NCBI GenBank assembly: GCA_947176915.1
Contig: CAMWSM010000001.1
Span: 62,001-126,000, forward strand
From: an uncultured Porphyromonadaceae bacterium
GTDB taxonomy: Bacteria; Bacteroidota; Bacteroidia; Bacteroidales; Muribaculaceae
Length of the DNA: 64,000 bases
Direction: 5' to 3'
The notes under the pieces are model-generated. The model was not told the origin of the DNA. It made no database searches and saw only the letters and a list, made by a program, of their open reading frames with translations. Positions within the stretch are counted from its first letter, which is position 1. Every line of letters begins with the position of its first letter. The translations under genes and the position numbers were made by a program. Shown one piece after another: positions 28,273 to 37,188 of this stretch.

Positions 28273-29430
28273 TCAGATTTCTGGTCTTATTGCTTCATAA
28301 TCCCACCCTTCGAGACGTACGCTGACTTCAAGTCCCATGTCTCTCGGAGCGCTGAGGTTATAGATATACACTCTGTTGCGCATAACTCCTTGCCATGCCC
28401 CGTTGTCCTTTGTCATAAGTTGCTCAGGGGTAAGTGAACCGTCGGGATAACCCATATCGTATGGAGCTATGCTGAGTGTTGTCGTTGACGGATTACCATT
28501 CTTGTCTGTGAGAGTGGCAGCCACTACGGAAATTATCTGTCTTGCCGGATCATCACCTTTCGTACCTTCAAAAGACTGCTCGAAAGTATAGAAAATGAAA
28601 GCCGGTATTTCAGCTCCATTCTCATCTTTCACTGTTCCGTTAGGTGCGTCAAGAGTCTGGTCAATTATTTTCATACCGTCAGGAACTGCAGGGGGCACTA
28701 TACCTCCGGCAATCCACGCCGTATGCTCGGGCGAGAGATAGCCTCGGTCGGGGGTCTTGAGAGTAACAGAACCGATTACCCCCTCCGGGTCGCCTATCAC
28801 CACTTTTGCCATAGCTCTTTCGGGCTGAATATCAGGAAGTCGGAAAGAAGTTACACCTGTATAGACATTCGGGTTATAATCCTTCATGTAGGCAGCCGTG
28901 ATATTACAGAGTCCCGCCATTGGAATGTGATGCTTCGCATTGGAAGCAGGATCAGGCCAAACGTTTTTGTTAGCTGCGGTGCCGGGCCAAGTGAGCAAAC
29001 GGAAATCGTTATTATCAAGATCATTCATAGCGAAACTGTCGTTTCCTGTCATCCCATTAGGAACGGAATAGAATGCCATGGCAAAACCATCCTTGCATGT
29101 TGATTTCGGCAGACGGGCAGATACGGTATGACCCCAATTTGCCTCATAATACACGGCGTTGACTTCATCGTTGAGTGTTCCGCCGGTATAGAGGAAATGT
29201 TTGAGCTTTCCGGTTGAGGAATATGCGCCGAAATGAATCCGGCTTGCTTCGAAGGCATATTCATCCACATTTTTCACTTGAGCGTCAGAGCCTTCAGCCC
29301 TTGTAGGAAGCACCGACAGCTGGATGTTAAAACTACCCTCTTCCGCATTCGGCTCAGAAGCATTGTCAGAACTGCAGGAGGCAGCCAGAACGCAGAGAGG
29401 CATTGTCAGATATAAATAGAGTTTTTTCAT
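28273..29430 (-). CDS. Fimbrillin-like lipoprotein, minor pilus subunit
   Basis: 385 residues with a lipoprotein signal (lipobox LAASC, Cys near 19) and the maturation-type motif LPTRAEGSD near residue 42. The sequence then has the strand-rich character of Bacteroidales fimbrillin families, with a vFDxxGkl-like beginning (IHFGAYSSTGKLKHF). It lacks a distinctive enzymatic motif. Its place between the FimB/Mfa2-like anchor and the two giant lipoproteins fits an accessory shaft or adaptor subunit. The assignment is supported mostly by operon context. Confidence 0.68.
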   Translation of the reverse strand: MKKLYLYLTMPLCVLAASCSSDNASEPNAEEGSFNIQLSVLPTRAEGSDAQVKNVDEYAFEASRIHFGAYSSTGKLKHFLYTGGTLNDEVNAVYYEANWGHTVSARLPKSTCKDGFAMAFYSVPNGMTGNDSFAMNDLDNNDFRLLTWPGTAANKNVWPDPASNAKHHIPMAGLCNITAAYMKDYNPNVYTGVTSFRLPDIQPERAMAKVVIGDPEGVIGSVTLKTPDRGYLSPEHTAWIAGGIVPPAVPDGMKIIDQTLDAPNGTVKDENGAEIPAFIFYTFEQSFEGTKGDDPARQIISVVAATLTDKNGNPSTTTLSIAPYDMGYPDGSLTPEQLMTKDNGAWQGVMRNRVYIYNLSAPRDMGLEVSVRLEGWDYEAIRPEI

Positions 29431-29443
29431 TTTGCAAGGTCAG

Positions 29444-30499
29444 TTATTTCCATTCAACTTCATAGTTCATTACCGCCCATCCTGCCACATAAATTGACAG
29501 ATTCATGAAATAAGTATCAATGTCCATCGTGATGTCGACAGTAAAACGGTCCATACGGTCGAGATATTCCTGAAGATCCATATCAGGATGGGTATAGTTC
29601 TTGGCTGCGACGATAAGGTCTATCAATTTGGCATTAAGAATCTCGGTTCCGTCCTCTTTTGATATCACAATAAGACGCGCCTCTGAATTTTCCATTATAC
29701 GGGCAAGATGCACCTCTGTCTTAGCGCCATTTGTCGTCTCATCCTTATATCCGCCCTGGCCATCAGGGAGTGCATATTCTCCCGGCTCCGCTTCCTGGTT
29801 GAGATAGTGGATTGTTTCATCGCCAGACACTTCATTTTCGGATGACATTACACCATTGTTGTCAGTCACCTTAACGATAAATTCCTTTGAGCCAATAGTG
29901 AAGTTATCAGTACGCCTTAGAGTTACATCCAGCACATTTGTATTCTTCATCAGCTCACAAGTGTATTCCTCAGGATTCTCATACTCGGAATAGTTAACTA
30001 CTTTTGTTCCGTGGAAAAGTCCCGGAAATTTCTTATCATTATAGAGATTGCCCTCTTCATCAATGTCGACCGTAAGACGGCAGGTGATGTCGCCCGACGA
30101 ACCGAAAGCTCTTGAGCCGTCAAGTTTGAACGGAGACTCTGTGGTCAGACCTCCCCACACCACGAGGTGATAGTCTTTAAGGCGTTCCAGGCCCAGACCC
30201 TTCAGGGAGATAGTGTAGTCGTTGTTCTGGAGAGTTGCCTTATCAACCGGGGGCACGAAAGAGATGAGACGTCCCTCCGTATCGAAGGCATAAACCTCAG
30301 CTTCCTCCACCTGATTGACAAGCTCGGTTCTCGACATATTGTATTGATAAGAAAGACGCACACGATAGTCCGGATTACAAGCCGGGAGTTCGTCATGCAT
30401 GAATGAGTTGCAGGAACCGAGTGCCACAATCGCTATTGCGGCGGCACTTATTTGCAATCCTCTTTGTAATTTAAATCTCGAAAGGTTCATATTTTTCAA
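29444..30499 (-). CDS. FimB/Mfa2-family fimbrial anchor lipoprotein
   Basis: 351 residues. The signal is long, with lipobox VALGSC near residue 30. The family pattern is clear: a CNPDYRVRLSYQYNMSR strand near the N-terminus, AEVYAFDTEGRLISF, then LKDYHLVVWGGL, as in FimB/Mfa2 anchors of type V pili. Unlike its operon neighbours it shows no TRA cleavage motif after the lipid Cys. That fits an anchor that stays lipidated in the outer membrane while the shaft subunits are trimmed and polymerise. Alternative ATG starts three codons downstream would also give a signal. Confidence 0.85.
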   Translation of the reverse strand: MKNMNLSRFKLQRGLQISAAAIAIVALGSCNSFMHDELPACNPDYRVRLSYQYNMSRTELVNQVEEAEVYAFDTEGRLISFVPPVDKATLQNNDYTISLKGLGLERLKDYHLVVWGGLTTESPFKLDGSRAFGSSGDITCRLTVDIDEEGNLYNDKKFPGLFHGTKVVNYSEYENPEEYTCELMKNTNVLDVTLRRTDNFTIGSKEFIVKVTDNNGVMSSENEVSGDETIHYLNQEAEPGEYALPDGQGGYKDETTNGAKTEVHLARIMENSEARLIVISKEDGTEILNAKLIDLIVAAKNYTHPDMDLQEYLDRMDRFTVDITMDIDTYFMNLSIYVAGWAVMNYEVEWK

Positions 30500-30587
30500 G
30501 GTCAGTTATTTTTTAGTTGCCGGAAGGTGTTTCACGACCTTCCGACATTAAAGACTTCAATCCGGAAATCTTCAGAACGGTTTCAAA

Positions 30588-32135
30588 TTACTGCCATTCA
30601 GCATTATAATTCATTATAGCCCAATCCTTGACGTCAACAGCTATGTGGAGATAGTAGTTCTCATCCTTAGGATCGTTCGGCTCGAGAGGAATGATCTCGA
30701 TATCATCGCCCGGGATGCCGATACCCATACCGTTGATAGTCTTGATGGTTACATTATACAGTGTATTACGTACGATAGCGGGATATTCCACACCATTAAT
30801 GACAGCGCGAGGAATAGCTCTTGAATAATAACCGAATCCTCCGTTATACTTCATACACTTGGGAAGATAAGTCTTGCCCTTGATTCTCATCCAGCCTGTC
30901 CATGTAAGATGGCTGTCTGCATTCTCACGATCCTCTTCAAGCACATCGCCCGTTACGCCACCCATAGCAGCGATAGCGTCAGCCTCAGTCTTGTAAACTT
31001 TGAATTTATCACCGATAGCAACAAGCCAGAAAGAGCCGTCGGCAGCTGCAAGATTATTTCCGGCTGTATCTGTAAGTTTATAACGACCTGCAACTACAAC
31101 ACTGGTTGTATATACAGCCTCATCATCTATATTATCAAAGGGATAGAATACAGGATTAGCTGAATATTGATAGCCGGCATTTACAGTAACTTTAGTGGCA
31201 TCCTCAGCATCTTTTGTGATCATATTCTTGAGTATAGGATACACAACATTACCTGCAGTCTCTCCTACCCAATTTGAACGACGGTTTGCGTATTCATTAA
31301 CTTTTACAGTCCATTTTGTACGAATATCCTCCGGTATATCAGTATATTTGGTAGGGATTCTCTTAACAGTGAATCGGTGTGTGTTCTCTGCTGTGAGGAA
31401 TGCGAGTTCGGGAGTGAAGGTTACAACTGCGTCAACCTGATTTTCTCTCTCACCCTCCTGAGGATTTATTGAGCCATCCTCAGCAAGCTCCAACCCATTT
31501 GATACTGCCACTTTAGCAGCTACCGGCTCAACCGGGATGATAACAGCAGCATCTCCCTGCGCTGCGGTTGCAGCTTCCTTAGTGGTGTGGAGCATCTTCT
31601 CCCTGTTGATCTCAACGAGATAAACGGGAGTAGGATCCTGACCCTCCTTCTCCTGATAATATTTGGTGCTACTCATTATCATGACATTCTTTCCGCTCTT
31701 CTTGACTGTATTAGACTGAAGATCTCTGAAAGCCTGCTCATTAGCGCCTGAGAAGGTCCAACTATCATCTGCATTTACCACACAGGATACATACTTGGGA
31801 GCTGAAGAGAGCTTAAGCACCGCGCACTTGCTTGCGGGATGACCGGGCTCACTCACCCATTCCAGGTCAGCAGTTTCAGCATTACCCTGCTGGCCGCCAA
31901 TGTATCTTGTAGCGATTCTTCTGCCCTGCTGGTTATAAAATACAAAGGCTGCGTTTTCGATCTGCAATTCCGGATCAGTTGTAGCACGGGTCTGAAGTGT
32001 GTTGAAAGCCACTTTCATGTAGTAGCCCTCTCCGTTTTCAGGTTCTTCACCTTGAACCACGTCCGGAGCTTCACTTGAACAGCTTCCCAATAAGGAAAGA
32101 CCGGCTACAAATGGAAGATAATAGAATTTTTTCAT
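30588..32135 (-). CDS. Mfa1-like major fimbrillin lipoprotein (type V pilus shaft)
   Basis: 515 residues with lipobox LLGSC (Cys 19), followed by NTLQTRATTDPELQ near residue 50, the Arg-Ala site for removal of the first strand, which allows strand exchange in type V pilus assembly. AAFVFYNQQGRRIATRYI and the C-terminal DWAIMNYNAEWQ strand match the Mfa1 type (two beta-sandwich domains). It directly precedes the FimB/Mfa2-like anchor, the classical gene order. The maturation protease is not encoded in the window. Confidence 0.82.
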   Translation of the reverse strand: MKKFYYLPFVAGLSLLGSCSSEAPDVVQGEEPENGEGYYMKVAFNTLQTRATTDPELQIENAAFVFYNQQGRRIATRYIGGQQGNAETADLEWVSEPGHPASKCAVLKLSSAPKYVSCVVNADDSWTFSGANEQAFRDLQSNTVKKSGKNVMIMSSTKYYQEKEGQDPTPVYLVEINREKMLHTTKEAATAAQGDAAVIIPVEPVAAKVAVSNGLELAEDGSINPQEGERENQVDAVVTFTPELAFLTAENTHRFTVKRIPTKYTDIPEDIRTKWTVKVNEYANRRSNWVGETAGNVVYPILKNMITKDAEDATKVTVNAGYQYSANPVFYPFDNIDDEAVYTTSVVVAGRYKLTDTAGNNLAAADGSFWLVAIGDKFKVYKTEADAIAAMGGVTGDVLEEDRENADSHLTWTGWMRIKGKTYLPKCMKYNGGFGYYSRAIPRAVINGVEYPAIVRNTLYNVTIKTINGMGIGIPGDDIEIIPLEPNDPKDENYYLHIAVDVKDWAIMNYNAEWQ

Positions 32136-32177
32136 GATTAGTGAAAAATTAGATTAGAATTTTTATTTTATTGTTAT

Positions 32178-33632
32178 TTATTCTTCGTTTTGTTGTGCGA
32201 GTTTGCGTTTGCGTGCGAGGACTTCGAGGTTGAAGTCGGCTGAAGCGACGCCAAGTGCTTTTGCTTCCTCGAAGAGGCGCTGTGCCTCGTCGAAGCTTCC
32301 GCGTTTCATGGCGAGAATGCCTCGTGCCTGCTTTGCCTCGCCGCTGTCGCCGGCTTTGCGGAGATAGTTGTCAGCCTTATCGAGTTGGTCGGCGTTGAGG
32401 GCAACGAGTCCGGCATTGAGGTTGGCAACAGGATCATCAGGATATGTGCTCACAGCAATCGCCATCGCCTCGTTAAATTCGTCGGAACCAGGCTCGTAGC
32501 TCTGAGCGACAAGGAACATCTCCTGAAGAGAGGCGTTCTTCGGATTCTTTCTCATCACCTCGATGGTCTCTTCAAGAGTGAGAGGACGAACCACATATTT
32601 CACAGTATAGTCGGTGTGGCGCAATGCGGGATACATCTCCTTGAGCATGATTGCGTAGCTCTTCGGGAAACGCTGACGCAGAGCCAAATCCTTAGCGTCG
32701 GGATCCATGTTGGAGTCAATCACCTCAAGAATGGCAGTCTTGTCGGCAATGTCAGAATTCTCCACAAGGCGGCGAAGACCAACCCAGTCTTCCGGAGTGG
32801 CGGATGAGGTGAAGATTCTGTCGGGAAGTGTGTAGAGAGACTTGACATAGTTCTTTAGGGATTCCGCACGTCCTTCGGCGAGACGCTTGTTGGCGTCATA
32901 CTTACCTTCAGGAGAGGCATAACCGTGAATGTTGATTTCCGTGATCGAAACGAGGGGATCGTTCTTCACGAGGTCAATTGTTCCGGTAATTTTTGCAAGC
33001 TCCTTGCGGTTCTGGCGATAGTCGGGGAGAATGTTTGTCTTATTGACCATGAAGTCGACGAAAGCACTACCCTCTTCCGCACGAGCCTTTGTAGCCTCTA
33101 CATTCGGCTGGAGATAGGTAATCTCCGCCATCGGCGCCGGGCGGTTGTCGAAAGGAACGCCCACCATGAGGGATGCCTGGTCCTGAAGGTCGCCGCATCC
33201 GCAGAGGTCTTCCTTAATTGTCAGATAAGAGAGATCCATCCAGGATTGATAAGGGAGAGTTGACGTGCCGCTCCATACGAGGTTTCCCCCTTTTCCAGCC
33301 TGAAGCACCTGTGCAGCACCGGGGACTCTCTGTTTCTTTTCCCTATCATATTTAATCTGGGCATTTCTTCCGTTGACAACAACGGGGTCGAAAGCTATAG
33401 AGTCGCCCTCACCCACCAACACGGGAGTGAAGATTATTCGCTGGTTTGAGCCGAGCTTCATGGATGAGAGGTCGAACTGATAGCCCACCTCCATATTTCC
33501 GGCACGCTTTTTAAGGGTAACGTCAATGACCTTTATAGCATCGAGCATATCCCCCTTTTCCATCTTCGCAGCTCCGGCAACTCCCGGCAGCAATAGAGAA
33601 GACGCGATAATAAATGACGGTATTAGTCTCAT
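32178..33632 (-). CDS. DUF3868-type protein with OmpA-like region and C-terminal TPRs
   Basis: 484 residues with a signal peptide (cleavage near PGVAGA-A). The N-terminal half is DUF3868-like, with two close cysteines in LCGCGD. The middle has an OmpA/peptidoglycan-binding flavour (INIHGYASPEGKYDANKRLAEGRAESLKNYV). The C-terminal 110 residues form TPR-like helices (DDPVANLNAGLVALNADQLDKADNYLRKA). This family accompanies DUF3575 in many Bacteroidales fimbrial operons and probably links pilus assembly to the outer membrane or peptidoglycan. That role is inferred from association. Confidence 0.85.
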   Translation of the reverse strand: MRLIPSFIIASSLLLPGVAGAAKMEKGDMLDAIKVIDVTLKKRAGNMEVGYQFDLSSMKLGSNQRIIFTPVLVGEGDSIAFDPVVVNGRNAQIKYDREKKQRVPGAAQVLQAGKGGNLVWSGTSTLPYQSWMDLSYLTIKEDLCGCGDLQDQASLMVGVPFDNRPAPMAEITYLQPNVEATKARAEEGSAFVDFMVNKTNILPDYRQNRKELAKITGTIDLVKNDPLVSITEINIHGYASPEGKYDANKRLAEGRAESLKNYVKSLYTLPDRIFTSSATPEDWVGLRRLVENSDIADKTAILEVIDSNMDPDAKDLALRQRFPKSYAIMLKEMYPALRHTDYTVKYVVRPLTLEETIEVMRKNPKNASLQEMFLVAQSYEPGSDEFNEAMAIAVSTYPDDPVANLNAGLVALNADQLDKADNYLRKAGDSGEAKQARGILAMKRGSFDEAQRLFEEAKALGVASADFNLEVLARKRKLAQQNEE

Positions 33633-33662
33633 TTTCTTTTATTTTACTGTTTAGGAGTTTTT

Positions 33663-34310
33663 TCAGAATACGTACATAAATGAGAGATTGGCATGTGTAG
33701 GACCAACATAATGAAGCTTACGCTCATCAATCGTGCGGGCGCAACGACCATAAAGAGTAAGTTTTGAGTAAGCGTAACCCACACCGAGAGATGCCTCGAG
33801 GTTCCAATGCTTATTGAGCATCCACTGGTAGCCACAGGTCAAGCCGCCGCCGCCAAACCAACCCTCAACGTGGCGATCATGGTTTACGACGCCTGCAAGG
33901 TCGGGCCACCCCTTCACCAATGAAGCCTCGTCGTCTTCAGCCACGGGGATAGTGGTGGAAGATATGATGAGCGGTTTGAGAGGGAAGTTAACGTTCTTGG
34001 CGTTATACTGTCCACCAAGGGCATGTATACCCAGAAACCATCCGGAGAATTTTTCACAGAACCAATAACGGAACTCAGGCATGGCGATCCATGACTTGAA
34101 ATGTTTCTCGTCTTTGAAATTCCAAGGATTCACCGCCCCGGTCAGGCTGATGGTGGTGTGATGGGAAGTGCCAAACTCAAGTCCGAGGTTTGGATTTGTT
34201 ACTGCCCATCCGAGCAAGTTTGTCTTGATGCCTACGTTCTGCGCGAGGGCACGCGGCGCGAAAAGCGCTGCCAATGCGAAAAGAATTGCAATTAATGTTG
34301 GTCTTTTCAT
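33663..34310 (-). CDS. DUF3575-type outer-membrane beta-barrel-like protein
   Basis: 215 residues. The start at 34310 (MKRPTLIAILFALAALFAPRALA) gives a normal signal peptide; a longer frame from 34358 does not. The mature part NVGIKTNLLGWAVTNPNLGLEFG and the alternation of aromatic strands fit DUF3575, a small outer-membrane protein family at the head of Bacteroidales fimbrial loci. It ends with the aromatic NLSFMYVF typical of beta-barrels. First gene of the operon; the predicted mRNA leader is about 150 nt. Confidence 0.85.
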   Translation of the reverse strand: MKRPTLIAILFALAALFAPRALAQNVGIKTNLLGWAVTNPNLGLEFGTSHHTTISLTGAVNPWNFKDEKHFKSWIAMPEFRYWFCEKFSGWFLGIHALGGQYNAKNVNFPLKPLIISSTTIPVAEDDEASLVKGWPDLAGVVNHDRHVEGWFGGGGLTCGYQWMLNKHWNLEASLGVGYAYSKLTLYGRCARTIDERKLHYVGPTHANLSFMYVF

Positions 34311-34466
34311 GATGTTAATAATATATGGTCCGGACTGAGTTAGTCCGCGGGCTAACAAAATTATTTTTTATATGGATTAGATTCGGGTAAGAATCTTATT
34401 ATTGGTTAAGCTGCGTAATTAAGCGTTCCATCACCCATTCCTATTTAGAAAAGGGTATTTCCGCTG

Positions 34467-34497
34467 CAAAGCTACAACTTATTTTTTAAATTGCAAA
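34467..34497 (-). promoter_or_regulatory. Promoter of the pilus operon
   Basis: Minus strand: TTTG (34497-34494), 19-bp spacer, TAGCTTTG (34474-34467), an exact Bacteroidetes consensus. Expected transcription start near 34459, with a leader of about 150 nt to the DUF3575 gene. A second -7-like TAATTTTG at 34363-34356 lacks a good -33. I saw no flanking inverted repeats that would indicate an invertible promoter. Confidence 0.7.
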
Positions 34498-34545
34498 CAC
34501 TTTGCACTAAATTTTTCAATATTTTTTCAATCAGGTAAGATTTTA

Positions 34546-34553
34546 TAACTTTG
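34546..34553 (+). promoter_or_regulatory. -7 element of the purT promoter
   Basis: TAACTTTG matches TAnnTTTG. The -33 position has only T-rich sequence (TTTT at 34522-34525). Transcription would start near 34560, giving a leader of about 120 nt made of reiterated TTTTCAA-type words before the purT ATG. It is divergent from the pilus promoter. Confidence 0.55.
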
Positions 34554-34561
34554 CAGAGAAA

Positions 34562-34676
34562 ATGTTTCAACTTTCCCAAGCTCAGTCTCCATTTTTTCAA
34601 CTCTCAATTCCTGAGCTTAGTTTTCAATTTTCTATTCTAATTTTTCAATTTTCAACTTTCAATTTTCAATTCTATA
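34562..34676 (+). repeat. Reiterated TTTTCAA-word tract in the purT leader
   Basis: About ten near-tandem occurrences of TTTTCAA / TTTCAACT words, polypyrimidine-rich on this strand. It can be read as an N-terminal extension of PurT ([17 protein letters not shown]), but those residues are a by-product of the repeat, and the true PurT start lies just after the tract. The same word family recurs at about 39405-39438. Confidence 0.7.
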
Positions 34677-34681
34677 TAAGT

Positions 34682-35863
34682 ATGGCAAAAATTGGCAGCG
34701 TATTGACCACCCGGGGAAAAAAAGCGCTCCTGCTCGGAAGCGGTGAACTCGGCAAGGAGGTGGCTCTCGAACTTCAGCGACTCGGAGTGGAGGTCGTGGC
34801 TTGTGATAAATATTCTAATGCTCCCGCCATGCAGGTGGCTCACCGTTCTCACGTGTTCAACATGCTTGATCCGGCAGAACTCCGCAGGGTTGTGGAAATG
34901 GAGCAGCCCGATCACATAATTCCGGAGATTGAGGCTATTGCCACTCCCGCTCTTCTTGAGCTCGAAAAGGAGGGCTTCAACGTTACTCCGACGGCTCGTG
35001 CCGCATGGCTGACGATGAACAGGGAGGGTATCCGCCGTCTTGCCGCCGAAGAATTGCAACTTCCTACCTCCCCTTATCGCTTCGCCTCCACCAAAGAGGA
35101 GTTTGACAAGGCAGTGGAGGAGATAGGGATTCCTTGTGTAGTGAAGCCAATCATGAGTTCGTCGGGCCACGGACAATCTACGATCAAATCTTCGGAAGAT
35201 ATAGAAAAGGCATGGAAAGAGGCTCAGGAGGGAGGACGCGCCGGAGCCGGAAGGGTTATCGTAGAGGGTTTTGTAGATTTCGACTATGAAATTACCCTAC
35301 TTACTGTAAGAAGCATATCAGGCACTACCTTCTGCGAACCGGTAGGACACATACAAGTGAACGGGGACTATCGTTATTCCTGGCAGCCTCAGCCAATGTC
35401 GCAGATAGCCATAGAGCAAGCGCGAGAAATCGCCAAGAAGATTACGGATGCCTTGGGGGGATATGGCATTTTCGGAGTTGAGCTGTTCATTAAAGGGGAT
35501 AAGGTGATTTTCAGTGAGGTTTCTCCTCGTCCGCATGACACGGGGATGGTTACAATGATCTCTCAGGATTTATCGGAGTTTGCACTTCATGCGAGAGCGC
35601 TTTTGGGACTTCCGGTGCCTGCGATAGAATTTTACGGTCCTTCGGCTTCACGGGCAATAGTGGTGGAGGGAGACACAAATTGCGTGGAGTTTGACAACCT
35701 GGAGGAGGTGCTTAAGGAGCCGGGCACTCAGATAAGACTTTTCGGCAAACCGGAAGTGCATGGACATCGCCGTATGGGTGTGATCCTGGCAAAGGATAAG
35801 AGCGTGGAAGCGGCAAGGGAGAAAGCTGAGAGAGCGTTCTCGAAATTGAAAATAAGTATCTAA
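34682..35863 (+). CDS. purT: Formate-dependent phosphoribosylglycinamide formyltransferase
   Basis: ATP-grasp enzyme making FGAR from GAR with free formate, an alternative to PurN. The 393 residues match the usual PurT length when started at 34682 ([28 protein letters not shown]). Motifs: GSGELGKE nucleotide loop, [23 protein letters not shown]-grasp lysine region [16 protein letters not shown], and [13 protein letters not shown] metal site. It is separate from the purine cluster and has its own promoter. Downstream genes are a small membrane protein and an exporter on the same strand. Confidence 0.95.
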   Translation: MAKIGSVLTTRGKKALLLGSGELGKEVALELQRLGVEVVACDKYSNAPAMQVAHRSHVFNMLDPAELRRVVEMEQPDHIIPEIEAIATPALLELEKEGFNVTPTARAAWLTMNREGIRRLAAEELQLPTSPYRFASTKEEFDKAVEEIGIPCVVKPIMSSSGHGQSTIKSSEDIEKAWKEAQEGGRAGAGRVIVEGFVDFDYEITLLTVRSISGTTFCEPVGHIQVNGDYRYSWQPQPMSQIAIEQAREIAKKITDALGGYGIFGVELFIKGDKVIFSEVSPRPHDTGMVTMISQDLSEFALHARALLGLPVPAIEFYGPSASRAIVVEGDTNCVEFDNLEEVLKEPGTQIRLFGKPEVHGHRRMGVILAKDKSVEAAREKAERAFSKLKISI

Positions 35864-35921
35864 GGGATGTTAAGGTGTTAAGGGGGAAGGGTTAAGGGTT
35901 AAGGATTAAGGGGATGAACTT

Positions 35922-36194
35922 ATGGGGCGGATGCAACGTTTTATTAGCAAACAAATGCTGGTAGATATGATTGCATCCGTTATTGTTTGGGCGGTGGTCG
36001 CCGCCTTACTTCTGATTGTTTTTGTGGCACGTATAGTGGCTGAGCATCATCGCTCCCTCCCTCCTGTCCATGCTGCCAAACATCATAGACATTCCAAATT
36101 CATAGAGTTAGGCAAAGAGCGCGAGGAGTTTTTTGCCACCGGAGATTCTGATTTAATTCCCGGCGACGATTATGACATCTACTATAATTCCTGA
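35922..36194 (+). CDS. Small single-span membrane protein
   Basis: 90 residues with one strong membrane segment (about 13-40, MLVDMIASVIVWAVVAALLL) followed by a basic, His-rich stretch (HAAKHHRHSK) and an acidic tail (DLIPGDDYDIYYNS). Its last 23 bases overlap the start of the ThrE-like gene in another frame, which suggests translational coupling. No family recognised. It could be an accessory of the exporter or a chance frame; the clean hydrophobic/charged layout favours a real gene. Confidence 0.55.
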   Translation: MGRMQRFISKQMLVDMIASVIVWAVVAALLLIVFVARIVAEHHRSLPPVHAAKHHRHSKFIELGKEREEFFATGDSDLIPGDDYDIYYNS

Positions 36195-37011
36195 ACCCTT
36201 TGAGTCGGTGTATCTTTCCGATGATCCTCTGACTCCAGTTGATGTAAACTGTTGCTCGAAGGAGGTGTGCCTCTTTCTGACAGAATATGCCGAAAGGCTG
36301 TTAGGAGCCGGAGCCACGTGCATGCGCATAGAGAAAAATATCGAACGGATGGCGGCTACCTTCGGCAAGAAGGTAGAACTCACCATCATGCCCCGCCACG
36401 TACACATGACCGTATGGCATCCGGGGGCTGATGATATCTACACTTATATCTCTACTGTCAAGCCGGCTCCTATCTCCTATTCACTCAACACGCGCCTGAG
36501 CCAGCTGAGCTGGAATGTAGCCGACGATAATCTTTCGCTCCGGGAGACAGAGCGACGTTTCAGAAAGATCGTCTCTTCCGATTATGAGAACCCCTGGATG
36601 ACACTTCTGTTGGCTTCGCTTGCCAACGCCTGCTTCTGCGGCATTTTCGGAGGGGACTGGATGGCTATGCTTATCGTGTTTATTGCTACGGCAACGGGGT
36701 TTAACCTTAAGCAGGTGCTTATGTCGAAACATGTGGACGGACGCGCCGTATTTTTTATCTGCGCTTTTGTCTCGGCAGTGATAGGCTCCACAGGCTATAT
36801 CTTCCCTATAAGCAGCACCCCGGCGATTGCCGTAGGGACGAGTGTGCTTTATCTTGTGCCGGGCATTCCCTTTCTCAATTCATTCAATGACTTGCTGTAT
36901 AAGCATTACATCTGCGCGTTCTGCAGGTTTCTGGATGCCTTGGTGCTTACGGGTTGCCTTTCGTTAGGGCTTATCCTTGCCATGAAAATAATGAACGTTA
37001 CCCTCTTTTAG
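36172..37011 (+). CDS. ThrE-family threonine/serine exporter, large subunit
   Basis: 279 residues. The N-terminal soluble part matches the ThrE/DUF1212 family (CLFLTEYAERLLGAGATCMRIEKNIERMA; later KVELTIMPRHVHMTVW). From about residue 140 there are five or so membrane segments (LLLASLANACFCGIFGGDW; AVFFICAFVSAVIGSTGYIF; LYLVPGIPFLNSFND). Members of this family are split into a large and a small membrane subunit, and the small one follows at 37189. The expected role is efflux of threonine, serine or other small polar metabolites (succinate in related systems). The start overlaps the preceding small gene by 23 bp. Confidence 0.85.
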   Translation: MTSTIIPEPFESVYLSDDPLTPVDVNCCSKEVCLFLTEYAERLLGAGATCMRIEKNIERMAATFGKKVELTIMPRHVHMTVWHPGADDIYTYISTVKPAPISYSLNTRLSQLSWNVADDNLSLRETERRFRKIVSSDYENPWMTLLLASLANACFCGIFGGDWMAMLIVFIATATGFNLKQVLMSKHVDGRAVFFICAFVSAVIGSTGYIFPISSTPAIAVGTSVLYLVPGIPFLNSFNDLLYKHYICAFCRFLDALVLTGCLSLGLILAMKIMNVTLF

Positions 37012-37182
37012 AAAAATAAGATGGTAAGATCAGAAAATAAGATGGTAAGGAAATAAGGGGGTAAGAAAACTCTCACCATCTTATTTCCTTATTTTATTAA
37101 CTCCCTATTTACTTAATTTCTTATTCTCTTAACCTCTTATTCCCTTAACTTCTTATTCTCTTAACTTCTTATTCCCTTATTT
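37012..37182. repeat. Word-repeat spacer between the two exporter genes
   Basis: Near-tandem words of the type AATAAGATGGTAAG (left half) and their complement CTCACCATCTTATT (37069-37084), followed by repeated TCTTATTCCCTTAAC. The left and right halves can base-pair, so the spacer could fold between the two subunit genes. No coding content. Confidence 0.65.
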
Positions 37183-37188
37183 GCTTTT

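Noticed and set aside
34311..34561. Invertible promoter for the pilus operon, as known in other Bacteroidales surface loci.
   Set aside because: No convincing inverted repeats flank the promoter, and no recombinase gene is nearby.
34562..34681. N-terminal extension of PurT.
   Set aside because: It is translated TTTTCAA repeat; PurT family length and beginning match the ATG at 34682.
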